Source: Hamadaea tsunoensis DSM 44101 (GTDB taxonomy: Bacteria; Actinomycetota; Actinomycetes; Mycobacteriales; Micromonosporaceae). Taken from it: a stretch of DNA of 64,000 bases. This document shows, piece after piece, positions 27,908 to 35,891 of the stretch; the stretch's first letter is position 1, and each line of letters begins with the position of its first letter. A program made the position numbers and the translations under genes. Below the pieces are notes generated by a model that was given only the letters and a program-made list of their open reading frames with translations, made no database searches and was not told the DNA's origin. The DNA lies in assembly GCF_000428945.1 (NCBI RefSeq), contig NZ_AUAX01000001.1:496001-560000 (forward strand), read 5' to 3'.

Positions 27908-29988
27908 GACGCTGCCTGGATGGCCGTGATGGCGACGGTCGAGATGATGTCCCGCACCGTGGCTCCCCGGGACAGGTCGTTGACCGGTTTGCGGAGGCCC
28001 TGCATGACCGGCCCGACGGCGACCGCCCCCGCCGACCGCTGCACGGCCTTGTACGTGTTGTTGCCCGTGTTCAGGTCCGGGAAGATCAGGACGGTCGCGT
28101 GCCCGGCGACCTCGCTGCCCGGCAGCTTGGTGGCCGCCACGCTCGGATCGACGGCCGCGTCGTACTGGATCGGGCCCTCGACCGGCAGGTCCGGGCGGCG
28201 TTCCCGGACGAGCTTCGTGGCCGCGGCGACCTTGTCCACGTCCGCGCCGAAGCCGCTGCCGCCGGTCGAGTAGGAGAGCATCGCGACCCGCGGCTCGACA
28301 CCGAACCGCGCGGCCGTCTCCGCCGAGGAGATCGCGATGTCGGCCAGCTGCTCCGGATTCGGGTCGGGGTTGATCGCGCAGTCGCCGTAGACCAGGACGC
28401 GGTCGGCCAGGCACATGAAGAAGACGCTGGAGGCGATCGAGACACCCGACGCGGTCTTGATGATCTCGAAGGCCGGCCGGATCGTGTCGGCCGTCGGGTG
28501 CACGCAGCCGGAGACCATCGCGTCGGCGCGGCCGCTGTTGACCATGAGCGTCCCGAAGTAGTTCACGTCGCTGACCTGGTCGTACGCCTTCTCCAGGGTC
28601 ATGCCCTTGTGCTCGCGGAGCTTCGCGTACGTGCCGGCGAACTCGGTACGCCAGGGGCTCGTCACCGGGTCGACCAGGCGGGCGCCGCCGTCGCCGAGGC
28701 CGAGGTCGAGCCCGAGATCCCGGACCCTCTCCTCGATCACGTCGACCGGGCCGAGCAGGGTCAGCTCGCACACCCCCCGGCGCAGCAGCTGTTCGGCCGC
28801 CCGCAGGACACGCTCCTCGGTACCCTCCGGCAGCACCACCTGGCGCAGATCGGCGCGGGCCCGTTCGATCAGCTCGTACTCGAACATCAGCGGAGTCACC
28901 CGCTCCGACCGGGTCACGTCCAGCCGGGACGTCAGCTCCGGCACGTCGACGCTCGCCTCGAACGCACCCAGGGCGGCGTTGACCTTGCGGGGATTGTCCG
29001 CCTTCAACGCACCTTCCAGGCCGGTCAGCCGGGAGACGGTCTCGAAGCTGTCGTCGCGTACCGAGATGACGGGCAGTTCGGCCCGGAACCGCCCGATCAG
29101 GGCCACGACCCGGGGATCAGGCTCAATGCCGAGCGTGAGGATCAGCCCGGCGATCGAGGCCAGCCCGGACGAGTGCGCGGCCATCGAGGCCACGATCAGG
29201 TCGGCGCGGTCGCCCGGCGTGATCACGAGGCAGCCGTCGCTCACGTGGTCCAGGAAGGTCGGCACGGTCGCGCCGCCGACCACGATGTGCAGCACGTCCC
29301 GGTCGAGCGCCTGCGGCGAGGTGCCGAGCAGCGGGGTCGCGCCGAGCACCTGGACGACCTCGGCCACCGTGGGCGCGCTGACCGCCGCGATGCGGGGCAC
29401 CGCGTAGACCGGGGTGCCGTCGATCACGGCCGGCAGGCTGCTCATCTGCTCGGCGGACACCCGGTTCGCGAACAACGCGATCAGGGGGTGCCCCAGCACC
29501 GCCTGCTGCGCCGCCCGCAACGCGGCGTCGATCTCCTGCGTGGTGCGGCCGTCGCCGTCGACCACCGGCAGCAGCGGCGCGCCCAGCTCCCCGGCCAGCC
29601 GGATGTTCATGCCCAGTTCGTCGGGGAAGGTCGCCTCACCCTCGCCGCCGTCCGGCGCCCCGAAATCGGTCCCCACCACGACGACCGCGTCGCAGTTGCG
29701 CTCGATCTCGTGGAACCGCTCCAGGATCAGGCCCACCACCGCGTCCTGCTGGCCGCGGCCGAGCATGAGGGCGGCCTCCGCGTAGGTCACGCCGGTCCCG
29801 GCCGCCATCGGCGAGATCGCATAGTGGTTGCGCACGAGGGTCACGATCGGATCGTCGACCTTGCGCGTGAAGGGACGGAACACCCCGATCCGGCGTACGC
29901 GCCGCGACAGCAGCTCGGCCACCCCCAGTGCGATGGTCGACTTGCCGCCGCCGGCGTCGAGGCCGGTCACATACACGCTGCGCGCCAC
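27904..29988 (-). CDS. pta: phosphate acetyltransferase, long form
   Basis: Pta interconverts acetyl-CoA and acetyl phosphate, and AckA completes the route to acetate. At 694 residues this is the long form: an N-terminal BioD-like P-loop domain (VTGLDAGGGKSTIALGVAEL), a central DRTGG domain, and the C-terminal catalytic domain from about residue 360, with SYSTGGSGFGADVDK and MVSGCVHPTADTIRP. It starts at GTG 29988, and the ackA start overlaps its stop. The pair forms one operon, with a DUF2786 gene 9 bases upstream. Confidence 0.95.
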   Translation of the reverse strand: MARSVYVTGLDAGGGKSTIALGVAELLSRRVRRIGVFRPFTRKVDDPIVTLVRNHYAISPMAAGTGVTYAEAALMLGRGQQDAVVGLILERFHEIERNCDAVVVVGTDFGAPDGGEGEATFPDELGMNIRLAGELGAPLLPVVDGDGRTTQEIDAALRAAQQAVLGHPLIALFANRVSAEQMSSLPAVIDGTPVYAVPRIAAVSAPTVAEVVQVLGATPLLGTSPQALDRDVLHIVVGGATVPTFLDHVSDGCLVITPGDRADLIVASMAAHSSGLASIAGLILTLGIEPDPRVVALIGRFRAELPVISVRDDSFETVSRLTGLEGALKADNPRKVNAALGAFEASVDVPELTSRLDVTRSERVTPLMFEYELIERARADLRQVVLPEGTEERVLRAAEQLLRRGVCELTLLGPVDVIEERVRDLGLDLGLGDGGARLVDPVTSPWRTEFAGTYAKLREHKGMTLEKAYDQVSDVNYFGTLMVNSGRADAMVSGCVHPTADTIRPAFEIIKTASGVSIASSVFFMCLADRVLVYGDCAINPDPNPEQLADIAISSAETAARFGVEPRVAMLSYSTGGSGFGADVDKVAAATKLVRERRPDLPVEGPIQYDAAVDPSVAATKLPGSEVAGHATVLIFPDLNTGNNTYKAVQRSAGAVAVGPVMQGLRKPVNDLSRGATVRDIISTVAITAIQAAS

Positions 29989-29997
29989 GTGATCACC

Positions 29998-31212
29998 CTA
30001 TCGTTGGACGGCACTGCGCCCGTGAAGGTCCGCCCGGTCCGCGGCGGCGCGACCCTGCGCCCAGCCCTCGGCGTTGCGGACGGTGACGGTCTGGGTCTCC
30101 AGCCGGGGGAAGAGCGCGGTGAACCGCTCCTGGACCTGGTCGGCCCGCGCCTTCAGGACCGGCAGCAGATCCATCGTCGTCTCCGTCTGCGCCTCCCGGA
30201 CCGCGTCCTCGGCGGCACCGCTGAGACGTTCGCCGATCCGGTGCGCGTACGCGGTCAGGAAGGCCTGCCGGAACGACCGGGTGTTGTTGCGCCCGTAGCG
30301 GTCCTGGTGGGGGCCGGTCTGGGTCATCGCCTTGATCGCCTGCACGAGCAGTGAGGTGAACAGCAGCTCGACCGAGTCGAGGTCGGCCGGGAAGCCCATG
30401 ACCGTCGAGAAGCCGTAGTTCCTGGACCACACCGCGCGGCAGTTGTTGGCGCTCGCGACCACCTGCAGCAGCATCGTCTTCGACGCCTCGTACGGGTTGT
30501 CGACGAGCACCCGCCGCACGGCCGGCTCGTCCCGCCCGCCGGTACGCGCCGCCAGCAGCGCGAGATCGATGCTGTGCCGGGCCATCAGCTCCTGCGCCTT
30601 GGCCGTGTAGGCCTCCGCCTCCTGCGGGAAGGTCGTCGACTCGGCCTTGGCCAGCAGCGCGCGTACGCGATCGAGCATGCGCTGGTCGACGGGGCCGCGC
30701 GCGCGGGCGGGCGACTCGGGCCGGGCCTCGCCGGGCAGCGGACCCGCGAACGGCAATTCCGGCAACCGCCGCAGATACGTCAGTACGCTCAGCGCCCGCG
30801 ACAGCACGGCCTCGGCGTCGCCGCGCTGGCCGCCGAACGGGCCGCCCTCGGGGCCGCTGTCGGCGCCGATGTCCTTCAGCTGAGCCCGCCAGCGGTCGTC
30901 GAGCCGGGCCGCCGCGTAGCCGCGGGCCTCCTCGGCGACGGTGTCGCGCACGAGCCGGGCGCAGTCCTCGTCGACCTCCCGCCGGACGGCCCGGACCAGC
31001 TCGGCGGGCTGCCAGCCGCGGCGCCACACCGTCGCGACCTCGCTCACCAGCATCGCCGAGAACACCGCGGCCACCTCCGGCCGCCCGGCCAGCTCCCGCA
31101 CCCGCCGCCGGTGGACGTCGGCCCGCGGCGCGGTGAAGGCGATCTCGGCGATGAGCCGTTCGGTGATCTGGCGGTCCGAGGGCCGGGGCTTGCCGGCCGG
31201 CTCGTGGTCCAC
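29998..31212 (-). CDS. DUF2786 domain protein
   Basis: A 404-residue soluble protein starting at GTG 31212, with AGGGGGA upstream. The DUF2786 motif spans about residues 170-210 (LDRVRALLAKAESTTFPQEA, then KAQELMARHSI). The N-terminal part is helical, and the C-terminal half contains a conserved-looking segment SKTMLLQVVASANNCRAVW. Family function is unknown. It is immediately upstream of pta on the same strand, 9 bases away, so it may be co-transcribed, but no metabolic link is evident. Confidence 0.8.
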   Translation of the reverse strand: MDHEPAGKPRPSDRQITERLIAEIAFTAPRADVHRRRVRELAGRPEVAAVFSAMLVSEVATVWRRGWQPAELVRAVRREVDEDCARLVRDTVAEEARGYAAARLDDRWRAQLKDIGADSGPEGGPFGGQRGDAEAVLSRALSVLTYLRRLPELPFAGPLPGEARPESPARARGPVDQRMLDRVRALLAKAESTTFPQEAEAYTAKAQELMARHSIDLALLAARTGGRDEPAVRRVLVDNPYEASKTMLLQVVASANNCRAVWSRNYGFSTVMGFPADLDSVELLFTSLLVQAIKAMTQTGPHQDRYGRNNTRSFRQAFLTAYAHRIGERLSGAAEDAVREAQTETTMDLLPVLKARADQVQERFTALFPRLETQTVTVRNAEGWAQGRAAADRADLHGRSAVQR

Positions 31213-31266
31213 GTGCTTCCCCCTGTTCGTCGGTCCCAGCCTATCGAGCGGAGCGGACACTCTTCT

Positions 31267-31380
31267 GTGACGTACATCCATCTGAAGCGTTCTGGCGTGG
31301 AGTTCCAGCAGATCCAGGCGCGCCATAAGGGCGTGCCGGCGGTGATGACGCGAATCGCCGGGATTCCGGTCGAGAAATGA
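31267..31380 (+). other. possible short ORF or gene remnant
   Basis: A GTG-to-TGA frame of 37 residues (VTYIHLKRSGVEFQQIQARH and on). The amino-acid composition looks protein-like, but no ribosome site is seen and no homologue was recognised. It may be the tail of a decayed gene. Confidence 0.2.
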
Positions 31381-31697
31381 AGCCGCCTTTGATCTCGACG
31401 AGAAGGTTAGGCGCGGGCCTTGTGAGATCACAACGAGGCGAAACGGCCTGTGGATAAAGCGCGCTTCTCTGAACGTCCTTGGAGGGCGCCCGGCCTGCTG
31501 TATCCGCAACTCCAAAACATTTCCTCGATTGTCCATTTGCTTTCGACAACCGCATTTCGAAGATCCCGTTTGGACCAGCGATTCGCACGTAGTCACGGCC
31601 CGGAATTCGGCTCTCCAGCCCATGTGCGGGTGCTGTCCCGCCGTTCGGCCGGGAGCCGGTTCGGCCGTGGAGCGGTTGGCCGGTAACACCACGACCC

Positions 31698-31846
31698 GTG
31701 ATCATTTACCGCTATGACGGCAGTCTCGGCCTCATCTTCGTGATCAAATACCGTCAATACGGCAAGAAAGCGCTCTCTCGCCGCAATAGCGGTATTCGAT
31801 CAAGGGAATCGGTATCGCGGTGCCGTGATAGCGGTATTCGATCACG
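31698..31846. repeat. family 2 element (GATCA arms, GGCAAGAAA core)
   Basis: Core GGCAAGAAAGCGCTCTCTCG at 31761-31780 lies between inverted arms TGATCAAATACCG (31741-) and ATAGCGGTATTCGATCA (31786-31802). A second right arm is at 31828-31845 and a second left arm at 31699-31715. The same core with different but self-complementary arms occurs at 59694-59760. Confidence 0.75.
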
Positions 31847-31875
31847 CACGTAAGGACGGAAGACCCAAGACCGCT

Positions 31876-31982
31876 CCAAGATCTGGTTTGGATCACGGTT
31901 GCCACCCGAATCATGGCCCAAGATTCGGGTGATTTCCCTGATCCAAACCGGATCTTGGGGCGGCCCAAACGGGATCTTGGGG
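31876..31982. repeat. family 1 palindromic repeat, copy D plus half-copy
   Basis: A full palindrome at 31876-31958 (CCAAGATCTGGTTTGGATCA and its complement) is followed by an extra right arm CCAAACGGGATCTTGGGG at 31965-31982. It ends 22 bases past the stop of the last gene of the 12-gene operon, in a terminator-like place. Confidence 0.85.
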
Positions 31983-32003
31983 TCGGGGTGAGGTGGGAGA
32001 GGG

Positions 32004-33257
32004 TCAGGCGCGGGTGACCTGTTTGACCGGCTCCGCGCCGTCCCGCTGACGCGGGATCGCGACCTCCCGGAGCCGACGGCGCGCCCGCGGCCGCGACGCC
32101 ACCGCCGACACCACGGAGATCAGGGTCGCCAGCAGCACCAGCATCGCGATGAGCGGGCGCGGTGCCCCGCCGACCGCGTTCGCGTCGGAGGTGAGGAAGT
32201 CGTACCAGACGAGCACGGACTGGATCAGCGTCACCGCCGTGAAGACGAAGATGAGCCGGTTGCGGCGCTCGTCGCGGTTGTTGAAGATGCGTTCCCGATG
32301 CAGCGTGAACAGGTCGCGCAGGGCGGCCGTACGCTCTTCCAGCCCCTGCGCCTCCTCCGTGGTGTTCCACGCCGCGCTGGCCGCCTGGCTGATCCGGCGC
32401 CGGGGGGCGGTCAGGTAGCGGGATTCCTGCTTGAGCAGCAGGTTGCGCAGCGTCACGTCCTCGGTGAGGGCGAGCACGTCGACGTACTGCGTCTCCATCG
32501 TGATGAGGTTGCGCGCGTCGTTGGCGCTCAGCGCGAGCAGGAGTTCGGCGATGTGCCGCTTGGCCTCGTCGACCACGAGCCACTCCTGGGTGGCGATCAT
32601 CAGACCTTCGATGACGTCGTTGACCAGACCGGTCCGGCCGCCCGTGTGCAGGTTGGTCACGCCCGTGCCGACCTGCACGTCGGCGTTGCCGGTCAGCTGG
32701 GCGGAGACGCCGTACCAGCGGGCGCCGGGGAATTCGACCTCGGGCGCGCCGTCCACGCAGATCCGGTGCCACCACAGCAGGCTGCTCGCGTCCAGGGCGG
32801 ACTTCGGGACCGGCCGGAGCAGCGCGGGGTCCACCGCGTCGACGATCTCCCGGCACCAGCGGCCGATGAGCGGCTCGATGACCTCGGTCACCGGCGTCTC
32901 GTACGCCTTGAAACGGTCGCAGGAATCCTCGTCTTCCAGGTCGAGGACGAGGTCGTCGGGCACGTCCAGTTCGCAGACGACGAAGCCCACGGCAAGGCTG
33001 GAGATATAGAGGCGTACGAAGCCGGCCCCCTCGATCTCGGCCGCGCCGGAGAAGACCATCGTCTCCATCCGCTGGTGCGCCGAGCGCTGCACGTCGAGGA
33101 ACAGGCCCTGCGTCTCGAAGAGCGCCCGGTCGACGTCGAAGTCGGTCAGCCGCCGGGTCAGCGCCTGCGACACCCGGTCGCGGCCGTCCCCGCTCATCAT
33201 CCCGACCAGCGAGAAGCGTACGGGCAGCAGGAAGGCGCCCACGTTGATGACCCGCAC
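32004..33257 (-). CDS. membrane protein with C-terminal hairpin (CorA-like layout)
   Basis: The 417-residue product starts at GTG 33257, which has AGGGTGG upstream and avoids overlapping the methyltransferase. About 330 soluble residues, partly coiled-coil (RHIAELLLALSANDARNLIT, then QSRYLTAP-like helices), precede two membrane segments at about residues 345-368 and 377-398. Long cytoplasmic domain plus C-terminal hairpin is the layout of CorA metal channels, but the GMN motif of CorA is not present, so the name is not justified. It is the last gene of the operon, 35 bases after the methyltransferase. Role unknown. Confidence 0.65.
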   Translation of the reverse strand: MRVINVGAFLLPVRFSLVGMMSGDGRDRVSQALTRRLTDFDVDRALFETQGLFLDVQRSAHQRMETMVFSGAAEIEGAGFVRLYISSLAVGFVVCELDVPDDLVLDLEDEDSCDRFKAYETPVTEVIEPLIGRWCREIVDAVDPALLRPVPKSALDASSLLWWHRICVDGAPEVEFPGARWYGVSAQLTGNADVQVGTGVTNLHTGGRTGLVNDVIEGLMIATQEWLVVDEAKRHIAELLLALSANDARNLITMETQYVDVLALTEDVTLRNLLLKQESRYLTAPRRRISQAASAAWNTTEEAQGLEERTAALRDLFTLHRERIFNNRDERRNRLIFVFTAVTLIQSVLVWYDFLTSDANAVGGAPRPLIAMLVLLATLISVVSAVASRPRARRRLREVAIPRQRDGAEPVKQVTRA

Positions 33258-33292
33258 CGAACCACCCTGTCCCGGGGAGAAGAGGAAAAAGG

Positions 33293-33952
33293 TCAAGCGT
33301 TGTGCGTCGCGAGCAGCCATTCGCCATGACCGGCCCGGCCCGCCCGCGTGGTCCACTCTGGACCCAGCATGTCGGCCAGTCTATCGGGATGCACGTACAG
33401 CGGCGTACCCGCGCCGAAGGACGTGCACCACAGCAGCTGGCCGCCGGGCGCGAGCACCCGGGTGAACTCGTGCAGGTGCGGTACGCCGTTCAGCCCGACC
33501 AGCAGCGGCACGGAACCGTCGCGGAACGGCAGGCGGCGTACGTCGGCGGCGAGGTAGTGCGTCTGCGGCAGGCAAGGCGCCCCGGTCAGCATCGACTCGT
33601 TGACGTCGGTGGCGAGCACGGGCGGGCCGGCCTTGCTGAGCACCAGGGTCGCCTGGCCGGTGCCGCAGCCCACTTCGACGATCCACGGGACCGGCCGGAT
33701 GTGCGCGAGGCCGACCGACACGGGTGCCGCGTACCAGTGCTGGTCCTTGGCCCAGTCGGTCCACTCGGGGGCCATCTCGTCGTAGGTCCGCACGAGATCC
33801 GCCCACGCCGCGTCGTCGAAGGGGTCCTTCAGGATCCGCTCCAGCGCCGCACGGCTGCGGTGGTTCTCCGCGTTGAGCTGCGGCGGCGGGTCCTGAGGCA
33901 CCTCGACCGCGTCCTGCCATACCTGCACCGGCATGTCCAGAAGGGTACTCAT
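33293..33952 (-). CDS. SAM-dependent methyltransferase
   Basis: A 219-residue class I methyltransferase. The SAM-binding glycine loop is VEVGCGTGQATLVLSK; motif II ends in ATDVNESML; LPFRDGSVPLLVGLNGVPHL is post-motif I. The start ATG at 33952 shares one base with the stop of the CitE-like gene (TGATG). It lies inside the LacI-headed operon, so its substrate may be an intermediate of that pathway; the sequence alone does not show which. Confidence 0.85.
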   Translation of the reverse strand: MSTLLDMPVQVWQDAVEVPQDPPPQLNAENHRSRAALERILKDPFDDAAWADLVRTYDEMAPEWTDWAKDQHWYAAPVSVGLAHIRPVPWIVEVGCGTGQATLVLSKAGPPVLATDVNESMLTGAPCLPQTHYLAADVRRLPFRDGSVPLLVGLNGVPHLHEFTRVLAPGGQLLWCTSFGAGTPLYVHPDRLADMLGPEWTTRAGRAGHGEWLLATHNA

Positions 33953-34719
33953 CACCCACCAGCCAGCGCCATCGTCCGGCGGGCGGCCGCGACCATCGCG
34001 ACGTCCACGAAGCGCCCGTCCGGCAGGACCGCCGTGCCGGCCGCCGGATCGAAGCGCTCCAGCAGCAGCCGCGCCCGATCCACCTCGTCGGCCGTCGGCC
34101 GGAACGCCCGGTCGATCACCGGCAGCTGCCGCGGATGGATCGCCGCCCGCCCCAGCAGGCCCAGACCCCGACCCACCAGGCAGGACGCGGCCAGTCCGTC
34201 CAGATCGGACACATGCGGGTACACCGACATGGCCGGCGGTGGCAGGCCCGCGGCCCGCGCGGCCACGACGATCCGCGACCGCGCCCACGCGAACCCGGCG
34301 TCGTCGCTCACGCCCAGGTCCGCGCCCAGATCGGCCTCACCGAGCCCGATCGAGCCGGCGGGAGCGCACGACGACGCGATCTCCGCGGCCCGCTCCAGCC
34401 CCCGGGCACTTTCGATCAACCCATGCACGGGTACGCCGACCGGAGCGACCGGTTCCTCCACCTTGGGCAGGCGTACCCCGGACAGGCCGGGCAGCCCGAG
34501 CAGCGTGGTGAGCTGATCCGGGGCGGAGATGCGTACCTGGACGGGGACGGGATGGGAGGCCGAGAGGAAGGCGGCCGTCTCCTCCAGCGCGAGCTGTTTC
34601 CGGGCCGGGGCCACGGCGTCCTCAAGGTCGATGATCACGACGTCCGCGCCGGAACCGACGGCCGAGGCGAACCGGTCCGGCCGGTCCCCGGGCACGTAGA
34701 GCCAGGTCAGCGGGATCAC
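33952..34719 (-). CDS. CitE-like CoA-ester lyase
   Basis: A 255-residue TIM-barrel protein starting at GTG 34719 (IPLTWLYVPGDRPDRFASAV). It has the CitE/malyl-CoA lyase signatures YVPGDRPDRF, VVIIDLEDAVAP, and a metal-binding LGEADLGADLG region. The family cleaves beta-hydroxyacyl-CoA such as citryl-, malyl- or citramalyl-CoA. The start overlaps the end of the CaiB-type gene by 4 bases. An activating CoA-transferase followed by a lyase is a common pair for breaking down a branched or hydroxylated acid. Confidence 0.85.
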   Translation of the reverse strand: MIPLTWLYVPGDRPDRFASAVGSGADVVIIDLEDAVAPARKQLALEETAAFLSASHPVPVQVRISAPDQLTTLLGLPGLSGVRLPKVEEPVAPVGVPVHGLIESARGLERAAEIASSCAPAGSIGLGEADLGADLGVSDDAGFAWARSRIVVAARAAGLPPPAMSVYPHVSDLDGLAASCLVGRGLGLLGRAAIHPRQLPVIDRAFRPTADEVDRARLLLERFDPAAGTAVLPDGRFVDVAMVAAARRTMALAGG

Positions 34720-35891
34720 GCGACGCCACGTTCGCGCAGCGCGGCGATCTCGTCGTCGGCCAGGCCGAGTTCGCGCAGGATCTCGTCGGTGTCGTGGCCG
34801 TGCGGGCGGCCGGCCTCGCGTACCCCGCCGGGGGTCTCGGAGAGGCGGAAGGGGACGTTCTGCATCGTCAGGTCCGGGCCGTCGGCACTGGGCACGGTCA
34901 CGAAGGTGCCCAGCGCCGCCAGGTGCGGATCGTCGGCCAGTTCGGGGACCGCGTACACGGGGCCGATCGCGGCGTCGGCGGCGGTGAAGGCGCGGATCAC
35001 CTCGTCGCGGTCGCGCTCGGCGATCCAGGCGGCGACGGCGCCGTCGAGCAGGTCGGCGTGCGTGGCGCGGCCGGCGCCGGTGGCGAACCACGGTTCGTCC
35101 ACAACGGACGGCAGGCCGACGAGGGTCATGACCCGGGCGGCGACCGAGGTGGCGCTCGTCGAGACGGCGACCCACCTCCCGTCCGCGCACCGGTACGCGT
35201 TGCGCGGCGCGTTGTTCGCCGACCGGTTGCCCAGCCGGGGCGAGACGTAGCCGAGTTCCCGCCACCACGTGACCTGGGGACCCAGCATCGCCATCAGCGG
35301 TTCGACGAGGGAGAGGTCGACGACCTGGCCGCGGCCGGTCGCGTCGCGCGAGCGCAGCGCGAGCAGGACGGCGTACGCGGTCGCCAGCCCGGTCACCGAG
35401 TCGGCCAGCCCGAACGGCGGCAGGGTCGGCGGCCCGTCCGGTTCGCCGGTCGCCATCGCGAAGCCGGACATCGCCTCGGCCAGCGTGCCGAACCCGGGGC
35501 GCGACGCGTACGGGCCGGTCTGGCCGAAGCCGGTGATCCGGGCGATCACGAGGCCGGGGTTCACCTCGTGCAGCACGTCCGGACCGAGGCCCCAGCGTTC
35601 GAGGGTGCCCGGCCGGAAGTTCTCGATGAGCACGTCCGCGCCGGCGAGCAGGCGCCGCAACAGGTCCGCACCCTCCGGAGTGGACAGGTTGAGCGTGCCG
35701 CAGCGCTTGTTGCGCTGGAGCACCCTGCCCCACAGTCCGCCAGGACCGTGACCGCGGCCGGTGTCGGGGACCGCCGGGTGCTCGATCTTGATCACGTCGG
35801 CCCCGAAGTCGCCGAGGAACGCCCCGGCCAGCGGCCCGGCGATCACGGTCGCCACCTCGACGACCTTGACCCCGGCGAGCGGCCCGGTCAC
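34716..35891 (-). CDS. CaiB/BaiF (class III) CoA-transferase
   Basis: A 391-residue family III CoA-transferase, full length. It starts at GTG 35891 (TGPLAGVKVVEVATVIAGPL). Visible motifs are GDFGADVIKIEHP, RNKRCGTLNLSTPEG, and ENFRPGTLERWGL, near which the catalytic aspartate of the family lies. The enzymes move CoA between carboxylic acids. Its gene overlaps both neighbours by 4 bases: the barrel/FGE fusion upstream and the CitE-like lyase downstream. It probably activates the acid that the lyase cleaves. Confidence 0.9.
   Translation of the reverse strand: MTGPLAGVKVVEVATVIAGPLAGAFLGDFGADVIKIEHPAVPDTGRGHGPGGLWGRVLQRNKRCGTLNLSTPEGADLLRRLLAGADVLIENFRPGTLERWGLGPDVLHEVNPGLVIARITGFGQTGPYASRPGFGTLAEAMSGFAMATGEPDGPPTLPPFGLADSVTGLATAYAVLLALRSRDATGRGQVVDLSLVEPLMAMLGPQVTWWRELGYVSPRLGNRSANNAPRNAYRCADGRWVAVSTSATSVAARVMTLVGLPSVVDEPWFATGAGRATHADLLDGAVAAWIAERDRDEVIRAFTAADAAIGPVYAVPELADDPHLAALGTFVTVPSADGPDLTMQNVPFRLSETPGGVREAGRPHGHDTDEILRELGLADDEIAALRERGVA

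Larger units (their letters stand above)
31213..32003. repeat. intergenic repeat region (no confirmed gene)
   Basis: The 791 bases between the DUF2786 and CorA-like membrane-protein genes hold a possible 37-codon frame (31267-31380), a diverged family 1 arm (31558-31616), GATCA-ended elements (31698-31846), and a full plus a half family 1 copy (31876-31982). Composition is clearly lower in GC than the flanking genes. Confidence 0.75.

Noticed and set aside
32004..33257. CorA magnesium transporter call
   Set aside because: The layout is similar, but the GMN selectivity motif was not found.
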